A DNA stretch of 9,023 nucleotides, taken from positions 1 through 9,023 of the forward strand of contig JABFSB010000314.1 of assembly GCA_013140875.1 (NCBI GenBank), read 5' to 3'. The DNA comes from Acidobacteriota bacterium (GTDB lineage: Bacteria > Acidobacteriota > Blastocatellia > Pyrinomonadales > Pyrinomonadaceae). The notes below the pieces were generated by a model. It ran no database searches and was not told the DNA's origin. It worked only from the letters and a program-made list of their open reading frames with translations. The translations under genes and the position numbers were made by a program. This document shows positions 1 through 4,678 of this stretch, in pieces. Numbering within the stretch: position 1 is the first letter of the stretch; each line of letters opens with the position of its first letter.

Positions 1-158
1 GGCTTCCTGCCCGTCGCCATTTCCAAAGCCCGTGCCGTATGCTCCATCATCTGCGAAGGCGTCATCTTGCCCCACTGCCGCTCGGTATCCGGCCCCAGCC
101 TATCGATCCGGTCTATCAGTTCGCTATGCGTGTTCGCGTCGAATATTGTTTTCATCAT
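1..158 (-). CDS. DUF1569 / DinB-like family protein, 5' part only
   Basis: The 3' end lies beyond the left edge of the window; about 52 codons are visible. The reading starts M-M-K-T-I-F-D and continues through 'SELIDRIDRLGPD', then 'RQWGKMTPSQMMEH'. This arrangement (MKTIF start, an ELI-RI-RL helix, then W-G-K-M-T-P-x-Q-M-x-x-H) resembles the N-terminus of DUF1569 proteins of the DinB-like four-helix superfamily. In that superfamily the histidine after the Q-M motif is typically a metal ligand. The biochemical role of DUF1569 is not established, so none is assigned. Two in-frame ATGs lie side by side (158-156 and 155-153); neither has a recognisable Shine-Dalgarno site, so the start is uncertain by one codon. 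It is transcribed away from the gene at 561, with the palindromic repeat between them. The family call rests on recollection of the N-terminal pattern. Confidence 0.6.
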   Translation of the reverse strand, partial: MMKTIFDANTHSELIDRIDRLGPDTERQWGKMTPSQMMEHTARALEMATGRK

Positions 159-250
159 CGCCGCAATTCTACATCAAACCCGCGAAATGACCAGCCGCAA
201 AAACCGTCATAGTCATTAACCTCGTGTGCAAGGTTTCAGAACGCCTTCTT

Positions 251-463
251 GTCGCCTATGGCGACGGATATTAAAGCCTGGGGTGGCATGAGCGGCAGCG
301 AATGCAACCCCAGGGTGGATGCAGTGGAATGCCGCGTCGCTGTAGGCGACGAATACGTCGGCCCGATGGGGTTGCTCGCCTACAGCGAGCCAAAAACTTT
401 CGAGACAGCCTGGGGTTCCGCGTTGCTCCACCCCAGGCTTTAGTATCAGTCGCCTTTGGCGAC
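251..463. repeat. Composite palindromic (REP/BIME-like) repeat, two inverted units
   Basis: Two roughly 100-bp units face each other in inverted orientation. The outer arms 251-286 and 428-463 match as reverse complements at 32 of 36 positions. Six hairpins occur in mirror order. A is 251-265 (GTCGCC/GGCGAC). B is 277-284 with 307-314 (CCTGGGGT/ACCCCAGG). C is 336-350 (GTCGCT/GGCGAC). C' is 374-390 (GCTCGC/GCGAGC). B' is 409-416 with 430-437 (CCTGGGGT/ACCCCAGG). A' is 449-463 (GTCGCC/GGCGAC). The element sits alone in the 402-bp gap between divergent genes. Short ORFs across it on both strands are by-products of the repeat and are not annotated. I recall similar CCTGGGGT-containing intergenic repeats in several soil bacterial phyla, but could not check copy number here. 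The rest of this gap (159-250, 464-560) shows nothing definite. Confidence 0.85.
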
Positions 464-560
464 AAGAAAGGAATATTCGTCAAAGCCGCACACGACGTAA
501 TCAGTTATTCCAATGGTCGTTCTCGACAGCCGCTGCCGTGCTAAAATCGAAGTGTCTTCT

Positions 561-908
561 ATGCCATCGACCGCCCAGCCATCGCTTTTCGATAGACCGT
601 CTGCGTCCGCTTCGCCGGAGGAGGTGCTGCTTTACGCTCTCGGCGAATTCCAGGCCCGCGGGCACAAGCTGGCTGATCGCGAAATGGCTCTTGACCGACT
701 TCGCCACGCGGTCGATCGGGCTTGCAGCCGGCTTCGCGTCGAAACCGCCGACGATGAAACCATCGCGTTGATGCTTGAGAAAATCGGCGCCCGCGTCGTG
801 CATATTCCCGACTATTTTGCGAAACGCCCATACCGGGTGACCGTTCCGTCGGCGCTAGCCTCGCGAGCCGTAACTGTCTACCATCAAATAAATGGCAAAC
901 TCTCCTGA
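561..908 (+). CDS. Small unrecognised protein (115 aa) coupled to the Nudix gene
   Basis: I do not recognise this family. The predicted protein is 115 residues, soluble, with no signal peptide or membrane segment. After a Ser/Pro-rich N-terminus (about residues 1-20) comes a charged helical region of about residues 20-65 with many Arg, Asp and Glu. The C-terminal third is more hydrophobic ('ARVVHIPDYF', 'YRVTVPSAL'). The ATG at 561 is preferred because the protein then begins M-P-S-T-A-Q-P-S-L-F; an in-frame ATG at 513 would add 16 residues. Neither start has a clear Shine-Dalgarno site. Its last 17 nt overlap the start of the Nudix gene in another frame, which argues for a real gene translated together with it. 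Coding-like features are the overlap, the absence of low-complexity translation and GC-rich third positions. The function is unknown. Confidence 0.6.
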   Translation: MPSTAQPSLFDRPSASASPEEVLLYALGEFQARGHKLADREMALDRLRHAVDRACSRLRVETADDETIALMLEKIGARVVHIPDYFAKRPYRVTVPSALASRAVTVYHQINGKLS

Positions 909-1419
909 GTTACTAAGCTCCGACCGAATCTATGGCGGCAAGGTCTTCGACATTCGTATTGACTCGATCCGCGATGGTGAAATCACATACAAGCGCGAGA
1001 TCGTCGTTCACAAAGGCAGTGCGGTTGTGATTCCGGTTTTTGATGACGGGACGGTCGCGCTTGTGCGGCAGTATCGGCATGCGGCGGGGAAATATTTGCT
1101 CGAGATCTGCGCCGGGACGCTGAATAAGGGTGAAGATCCCGAAGTCGGGGCACGGCGGGAGCTTGAGGAAGAGATCGGCGTCACGGCCGCAAAGGTCGAG
1201 AAACTTTGCGAGTTTTACGTCTCGCCCGGCTTCCTGACCGAAAAAATGCACCTCTACCTCGCAACCGGCCTAACCGAAACCACCCAAAACCTCGAAGCCG
1301 ACGAAATCCTCACCGTCGAACGGCATCCGTTGGCCGATCTTCTCGAAATGGTCAAACACGGCGAAATCGAGGACGCCAAGACAATTATCGGCATTATGCT
1401 CGCCGTGAAAATCGGTTGA
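892..1419 (+). CDS. Nudix hydrolase, ADP-ribose pyrophosphatase type (NudF-like)
   Basis: This 175-residue protein carries a complete Nudix box, G-x5-E-x7-R-E-L-x-E-E-x-G-V, at residues 75-97, whose glutamates bind the catalytic Mg2+. Upstream is the 'VRQYRHAAGKYLLEICAG' segment (58-75) and downstream 'SPGFLTEKMHLYLA' (111-124). Both are typical of ADP-ribose pyrophosphatases (NudF/YffH group), which split ADP-ribose or related nucleotide sugars into AMP and a sugar phosphate in the cytoplasm. The length fits that group (about 170-210 residues). Exact substrate preference cannot be read from the sequence; GDP-mannose or another ADP-sugar is possible. The ATG at 892 lies inside the preceding gene (17-nt overlap) and lacks a Shine-Dalgarno site, suggesting translational coupling. 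No hairpin terminator follows; there is only a T-rich stretch around 1420-1433. Confidence 0.93.
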   Translation: MANSPELLSSDRIYGGKVFDIRIDSIRDGEITYKREIVVHKGSAVVIPVFDDGTVALVRQYRHAAGKYLLEICAGTLNKGEDPEVGARRELEEEIGVTAAKVEKLCEFYVSPGFLTEKMHLYLATGLTETTQNLEADEILTVERHPLADLLEMVKHGEIEDAKTIIGIMLAVKIG

Positions 1420-1451
1420 ATTTTTCCCTTTTGTCCCATCCATAAAACTCT

Positions 1452-1479
1452 TTGCGATTCACGCAAGGTGCGTTATACT
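1452..1479 (+). promoter_or_regulatory. Candidate sigma70-type promoter for the rplM cluster
   Basis: A TTGCGA -35 (1452-1457) and a TATACT -10 (1474-1479) are separated by 16 bp, with matches of 4/6 and 5/6 to the vegetative consensus. An inverted repeat TTGCG-N5-CGCAA (1452-1466) overlaps the -35 and could be an operator or chance. Transcription from here would give rplM a leader of about 365 nt. A second, weaker candidate nearer the gene is TTGACC (1778-1783) with GATACT (1799-1804, spacing 15). Confidence 0.5.
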
Positions 1480-1485
1480 GCTCTC

Positions 1486-1660
1486 CTGGTCGAAAGACCG
1501 GATATTTGAAAATTGACGCAATTTTTGTTCGGCTTGGCGACCTTTAAGCAAAAAAGTGGTGGGACAGCGGGACACCGCTGTGGAAAACTCGCTAAGTAAA
1601 CGAATAAAGATAGTTACGGCTGAAAGTGACTGTCCCAGGACTGTCCCAGGCTGGGACAGT
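1486..1660 (+). promoter_or_regulatory. Structured 5' leader upstream of rplM
   Basis: The gene-free stretch 1420-1851 holds three clear hairpins downstream of the candidate promoter. The first is 1486-1491/1496-1501 with a GAAA tetraloop. The second is ACAGCGG/CCGCTGT at 1564-1570/1575-1581 with a GACA loop. The third is the perfect palindrome 1640-1660, ACTGTCCCAG-G-CTGGGACAGT. The 11-mer GACTGTCCCAG occurs twice in tandem (1628-1638, 1639-1649). GGGACAG occurs at 1561-1567 and 1653-1659 and its complement CTGTCCC at 1630-1636 and 1641-1647, so alternative pairings are possible. There is no U tract after the last hairpin (an A run follows), so it is not an intrinsic terminator. A further hairpin, TTCGC/GCGAA (1812-1816/1823-1827), sits just before rplM. 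Nothing recognisable lies in 1680-1777. A regulatory role is inferred. Confidence 0.5.
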
Positions 1661-1851
1661 TGGAAAAAAATTTCGCTGACTTGGTTTGGAGCTTCGGCGT
1701 ATGAGCGGGCGAGGACGATTACAAAACGCCCGGGCACGAGGCCGTGGGCCGATTGGCGGCGGAGCCTCGAACTGAACTTGACCTTAGTTGGCGTTTTCGA
1801 TACTCTGTGAGTTCGCTTTCTTGCGAAGAACGCTATCAGTGTGAGCATTCT

Positions 1852-2286
1852 ATGAGTACTTATTTTCCGAGTGGAAAGGGTTTGGCCGACGGCCGCAAGT
1901 GGCTGATCGTTGACGCCAAAGATAAAACAGTAGGGCGCCTGGCTACGGAAGTGGCCCGGATGCTTTCCGGCAAGAACAATCCGGCGTGGACGCCGTTCAT
2001 GGATATGGGCGATCACGTGATCGTGATAAACGCCCGCCATGCAAAGTTTACCGGCACCAAGGACGATCAGAAGGTCTATTATCGCCACACGCTTTATCCG
2101 GGCGGTTTGCGTGAAACGACTGTAAAGGAAATGTTCGAGAAAAAGCCCGAAAAAGTCATCGAACTCGCCGTCAAAGGCATGCTGCCGAAATCGAAACTCG
2201 GCAAAGCGATGGCAAAGAAATTAAAGGTTTACGCCGACGCCGACCACCGGCACACGGCCCAAAAACCGGAGGCGATCGAGATATAA
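1852..2286 (+). CDS. rplM: Large-subunit ribosomal protein L13 (uL13)
   Basis: L13 is an early-assembling protein of the 50S subunit that binds 23S rRNA. The 144-residue product matches the usual bacterial length (about 142). Landmarks are 'RKWLIVDAKDKTVGRLATEVARMLSGK' in positions 15-41, 'GDHVIVINA' at 53-61, and the family signature region 'GMLPKSKLGKAMAKKLKVY' at 109-127. The ATG at 1852 (M-S-T-Y-F-P-S-G-K-G) is chosen because it gives the normal N-terminus. The open frame extends upstream to 1744, but that part reads as non-homologous sequence within the leader. The Shine-Dalgarno site is weak at best (GTGAG around 1841). It is the first gene of the translation cluster, followed after 78 nt by its usual partner rpsI. 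Confidence 0.98.
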   Translation: MSTYFPSGKGLADGRKWLIVDAKDKTVGRLATEVARMLSGKNNPAWTPFMDMGDHVIVINARHAKFTGTKDDQKVYYRHTLYPGGLRETTVKEMFEKKPEKVIELAVKGMLPKSKLGKAMAKKLKVYADADHRHTAQKPEAIEI

Positions 2287-2294
2287 CTGATGAC

Positions 2295-2361
2295 GGACAA
2301 TGGATAATGGACAGTGTTTTGGCTTCCATTTTCCGCTATCAACTATCCATTATTCATTAAG
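2295..2361. repeat. Heptad-periodic inverted repeat, rplM-rpsI spacer
   Basis: Seven-nt units follow one another: GGACAAT, GGATAAT, GGACAGT (2295-2315), then in opposite sense GGCTTCC, ATTTTCC, GCTATCA, ACTATCC, ATTATTC (2321-2355, all in phase). AATGGATAATGGA (2299-2311) pairs with 2346-2358 over 13 positions with a single G-U pair, giving a long hairpin in the mRNA between rplM and rpsI. There is no U tract after it, so termination is unlikely. Confidence 0.65.
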
Positions 2362-2364
2362 TTT

Positions 2365-2757
2365 ATGGCTGACATTCAATATTACGGCACCGGCCGCAGA
2401 AAGACTTCGACAGCACGCGTTTACCTGCGTCCCGGTACGGGCAACATCATTGTAAACAAGCGTGAGTTCAACTCATACTTCCCGAACGAAGCGTTGCAGA
2501 TGATCATTCGCCAGCCGCTCCGTTTGACGGATACGGCGGCAAAATTCGACATTCTCGTGAACGTCGATGGCGGCGGAACAGCCGGACAGGCCGGTGCGGT
2601 TCGCCATGGCATCACACGCGCCTTGATGGAATACAACGCCGATCTTCGCCCGACCTTGAAAAAGGCGGGCCTGATCACTCGCGACCCGCGTCAGAAAGAG
2701 CGTAAGAAATACGGCCAGAAAGGCGCCCGCGCGAGATTCCAATTCTCGAAGAGATAA
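2365..2757 (+). CDS. rpsI: Small-subunit ribosomal protein S9 (uS9)
   Basis: S9 is a protein of the 30S head; its basic C-terminal tail reaches the P site and touches the anticodon arm of the tRNA. The product is 130 residues, the same as in E. coli. The N-terminal 'YYGTGRRKTSTARVYL' (6-21), the glycine-rich signature 'GGGTAGQAGAVRHGITRAL' (69-87) and the 'KYGQKGARARFQFSKR' tail (115-130) ending in Lys-Arg are all intact. The ATG at 2365 gives the standard M-A-D start. The frame is open upstream to 2314, but that sequence belongs to the heptad-repeat spacer. No Shine-Dalgarno site is visible (AAGTTT precedes the ATG). The TAA stop at 2755-2757 lies inside the next spacer's inverted repeat. 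Confidence 0.98.
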   Translation: MADIQYYGTGRRKTSTARVYLRPGTGNIIVNKREFNSYFPNEALQMIIRQPLRLTDTAAKFDILVNVDGGGTAGQAGAVRHGITRALMEYNADLRPTLKKAGLITRDPRQKERKKYGQKGARARFQFSKR

Positions 2758-2837
2758 TTGTCAATTGTACTTTGCGAAATTGTTAATTGGGTCAAATAAA
2801 CCAATTAACAATCATTCAATTTACAATTAACAATTAA
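2755..2837. repeat. Heptad-periodic inverted repeat, rpsI-rpsB spacer
   Basis: The left arm contains AATTGTC, AATTGTA (2756-2769) and AATTGTT, AATTGGG (2778-2791). The right arm contains CAATTAA, CAATCAT (2802-2815) and CAATTTA, CAATTAA, CAATTAA (2817-2837). The inner stem is perfect over 12 bp (2779-2790 with 2801-2812, 10-nt loop). The outer stem pairs 2755-2769 with 2822-2836 at 14 of 15 positions and takes in the rpsI stop codon. The whole spacer can therefore fold into one nested hairpin. Confidence 0.75.
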
Positions 2838-2846
2838 AAACCATTG

Positions 2847-2876
2847 CGGTCGCTGTTGGTTCATTTGAAGCGGCCG
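2847..2876 (+). promoter_or_regulatory. rpsB: Hairpin just upstream of the rpsB ribosome binding site
   Basis: CGGTCGCT (2847-2854) pairs with AGCGGCCG (2869-2876) over 8 bp including one G-U pair, with a 14-nt loop. It lies 14 nt before the Shine-Dalgarno site. S2 is known to repress its own rpsB-tsf mRNA in E. coli through an upstream structure, so this is a candidate for the same role. That link is inference; no motif match was tested. Confidence 0.4.
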
Positions 2877-2890
2877 TGAGTACATAAACC

Positions 2891-2908
2891 AAGGAGAAAT
2901 AAGTTTTG
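2891..2908 (+). promoter_or_regulatory. Shine-Dalgarno site that fixes the TTG start of rpsB
   Basis: AAGGAG at 2891-2896 is followed by 9 nt and then TTG (2906-2908). The next in-frame ATG (2921) would lie 24 nt from the site and would cut off the conserved M-A-T-V-T start. The TTG is therefore the likely initiator. Confidence 0.85.
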
Positions 2909-3817
2909 GCAACAGTTACGATGAAAGAACTCCTCGAAGCAGGAGTTCACTTTGGACACCAGGTCCGCCGTTGGAACCCGAAGATGAAGGAATACATCTT
3001 CGGCGAACGCAACGGTATTTACATTATCGACCTCCAGAAAACGCAGAAGCTTTTCCGCGACGCCCTCAATTACGTTACCGAATCGCTGACCGAACGGCCC
3101 AATCAAAAGGTCCTGTTCGTCGGCACCAAACGTCAGGCTCAGGACGCGATCAAGGAAGAAGCGGAACGCTGCGGGCAGTATTACATTAACAACCGTTGGC
3201 TCGGCGGTCTTTTGACGAACTACGAAACGGTAAAGAAATCGATCAACAAACTCAAAGAGATCGAAACAATGCGCGAAGACGGCCGTTTCGAGATGCTCAC
3301 GAAAAAAGAGCGTCTGAAACTCGATCGCGAACACGAAAGCCTGATGCGCAATCTTGCCGGAATCAAAGAAATGGGCGGCAAGCCGGATATGCTTTTCATC
3401 ATCGATGTCCGCAAGGAAGACATCGCGGTTAAGGAAGCAAATCGTTTAGGCATTCCGATCGTCGCGGTAGTTGATACGAACTGCTCACCGGAAGGGATCG
3501 ACCAGGTAATTCCGGGTAACGACGACGCTCTTCGTGCGATAAGGCTTTTTGCATCTCGCATCGCTGACGCCATTTTGGAAGGCCAGCAGGTCGCCACCGA
3601 AGGCCGCGTCGCGGTTGCGGAAACGGGAGATGAAACGGAAGTCGCGGGCGACAGCCTGCCACCGCCGGCCGATGCGGACGCCGAGAGTTCGGATGCGCCA
3701 GTAGCGGCCGAGCAGCCCGAAACGGAAACTGCAGCCGAAACATCGCCTGCGGCCGAAACGCCGGAAGAGGCTGAAGCGCCAAAAACAGAAGACGCTACGG
3801 AAGCATCCGCAAGCTAG
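2906..3817 (+). CDS. rpsB: Small-subunit ribosomal protein S2 (uS2) with acidic C-terminal extension
   Basis: S2 joins the 30S subunit late, on the back between head and body. The core, residues 1 to about 228, contains 'LLEAGVHFGHQ' (9-19), 'WNPKMKEYIF' (23-32), the S2 signature around 'NNRWLGGLLTNY' (95-106), a coiled-coil helical hairpin (about 107-157) and 'IPIVAVVDTNCSPEGID' (183-199). It uses a TTG start supported by a strong Shine-Dalgarno site. The protein is 303 residues against about 240 in E. coli. The excess is a tail of about 75 residues (229-303) made almost only of Ala, Glu, Thr, Asp, Pro and Ser, which is expected to be disordered and strongly negative. Acidic S2 tails occur in several phyla, but their role is unknown. 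A terminator separates it from tsf. Confidence 0.98.
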   Translation: MATVTMKELLEAGVHFGHQVRRWNPKMKEYIFGERNGIYIIDLQKTQKLFRDALNYVTESLTERPNQKVLFVGTKRQAQDAIKEEAERCGQYYINNRWLGGLLTNYETVKKSINKLKEIETMREDGRFEMLTKKERLKLDREHESLMRNLAGIKEMGGKPDMLFIIDVRKEDIAVKEANRLGIPIVAVVDTNCSPEGIDQVIPGNDDALRAIRLFASRIADAILEGQQVATEGRVAVAETGDETEVAGDSLPPPADADAESSDAPVAAEQPETETAAETSPAAETPEEAEAPKTEDATEASAS

Positions 3818-3834
3818 ATTTTTTCATAATTTTG

Positions 3835-3879
3835 AAAGCGTAGCCGTTTCCGTTTGATACGAATAGGCTACGCTTTTTT
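3835..3879 (+). terminator. Intrinsic terminator between rpsB and tsf
   Basis: A perfect 11-bp stem AAAGCGTAGCC/GGCTACGCTTT (3835-3845 with 3866-3876) has a 20-nt loop and runs directly into a T tract ending at 3879. It lies 17 nt past the rpsB stop and 61 nt before the tsf start. It probably acts as a partial terminator, or tsf has its own promoter; no convincing one is visible between 3880 and 3930. Confidence 0.85.
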
Positions 3880-3940
3880 ATAAGTCAAAAGAGGCAAGCT
3901 AAATCTTGAACTCTAAACGTAATTTTATTGGAGCAATATA

Positions 3941-4603
3941 ATGGCAGAGATCACAGCAAGTTCAGTTAAATCACTCCGTGAAAAGACCGGAGCAGGAATG
4001 ATCGATTGCAAAAATGCGTTGACCGAAGCAAACGGCGACGAAAGTACAGCGATCGAAATATTGAGAAAGAAGGGCATGGCGACCGCCGGCAAAAAAGCGG
4101 GCCGCGTCACGGCCGAAGGCGTTGTCGGATCATATATCCACATGGGCGGCAAGGTCGGCGTGCTGGTCGAGATCAACTGCGAAAGCGATTTCGTTGCCCG
4201 CGGCGAAGAGTTTCAGCAGCTTGTGAAAGACGTAGCAATGCACATCGCTGCGACCGATCCGCGTTTCGCTACCCGTGCGGACGTTCCGGCCGGCGAGCTT
4301 GATAAAGAACGTGAAATTCTGATGGAGCAGCTCAAGAACGATCCCAAGAACGCCGGCAAACCGGACGAAGTTCTTGCAAAGATCATCGAGGGCCGCCTGA
4401 ACAAGTTCTACGAGGACAACGTCCTGATCGATCAGCCCTTTGTAAAAGACCCGAGCCAGACCATCGGCGAACTCGTAACGGCAAAGATCGCGTCGATCAA
4501 GGAAAACATCTCGATCCGCCGCTTCACCCGTTACAAAATGGGCGAAGGCATCGAGAAAAAGGCGGACGATTTCGCCGCCGAAGTCGCTTCGATGGTCGGT
4601 TGA
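3941..4603 (+). CDS. tsf: Elongation factor Ts
   Basis: EF-Ts releases GDP from EF-Tu so that EF-Tu can be reloaded with GTP in the cytoplasm. The N-terminal UBA-like domain (about 1-50) has the hallmark 'LREKTGAGMIDCKNAL' (12-27), and the core has the 'INCESDFVAR' motif (78-87), whose Asp-Phe inserts near the EF-Tu Mg2+ site. The protein is 220 residues, shorter than E. coli (283) but like the compact forms of many phyla that keep a single core subdomain. A charged helical insertion lies at about 120-160. GGAG at 3930-3933, 7 nt before the ATG, is a good Shine-Dalgarno site. The gene ends in TGA followed directly by an in-frame TAA (4601-4606). Adjacency to rpsB is the usual bacterial order. 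Confidence 0.98.
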   Translation: MAEITASSVKSLREKTGAGMIDCKNALTEANGDESTAIEILRKKGMATAGKKAGRVTAEGVVGSYIHMGGKVGVLVEINCESDFVARGEEFQQLVKDVAMHIAATDPRFATRADVPAGELDKEREILMEQLKNDPKNAGKPDEVLAKIIEGRLNKFYEDNVLIDQPFVKDPSQTIGELVTAKIASIKENISIRRFTRYKMGEGIEKKADDFAAEVASMVG

Positions 4604-4676
4604 TAAGTTCGAAGTTTCGAGTTCCAAGTTGAGACCGTTCTAACTCGGAACTTGGAATTTGGAACTCGTAACCTTT
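4603..4676. repeat. Heptad-periodic inverted repeat, tsf-pyrH spacer
   Basis: The left arm is four tandem heptamers ending in GTT: ATAAGTT, CGAAGTT, TCGAGTT, CCAAGTT (4603-4630). The right arm is five heptamers beginning with AA in the opposite sense: AACTCGG, AACTTGG, AATTTGG, AACTCGT, AACCTTT (4642-4676). The arms pair as an 18-bp hairpin with several G-U pairs (4613-4630 with 4649-4666, 18-nt loop). It fills the whole spacer and leaves no Shine-Dalgarno site for pyrH. Confidence 0.75.
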
Positions 4677-4678
4677 TT

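Noticed and set aside
216..544. Several overlapping short open frames on both strands
   Set aside because: They are translations of the palindromic repeat (recurring A-W-G-G or P-R-L patterns on both strands), a common source of false small genes.
542..547. TAAAAT as a -10 element for the 561 gene
   Set aside because: No acceptable -35 lies 16-18 bp upstream and the resulting leader would be only a few nucleotides; too weak to annotate.
1640..1672. Perfect palindrome followed by a homopolymer run as an intrinsic terminator
   Set aside because: The run after it on the plus strand is A, not T. On the minus strand the T run precedes the hairpin rather than following it.
1556..1810. 84-codon plus-strand open frame between the Nudix gene and rplM, as a leader peptide
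   Set aside because: It runs through inverted repeats, has no ribosome binding site or recognisable attenuation feature, and ends 41 nt before rplM without coupling.
1459..2088. Open frame of 209 codons on the minus strand across the rplM leader and the first half of rplM
   Set aside because: More than a third of it is antisense to the conserved rplM and the rest crosses the hairpin-rich leader; the translation resembles no protein family and has no ribosome binding site.
2755..2837. CRISPR-like direct repeats
   Set aside because: The units are 7 nt, degenerate and without spacers; there are no cas genes in the window.
4652..4654. TTG as an upstream start for pyrH (9 extra residues)
   Set aside because: The extra residues are encoded by the heptad repeat, and M-Y-K-R-I-L-L-K at 4679 matches the normal family start.
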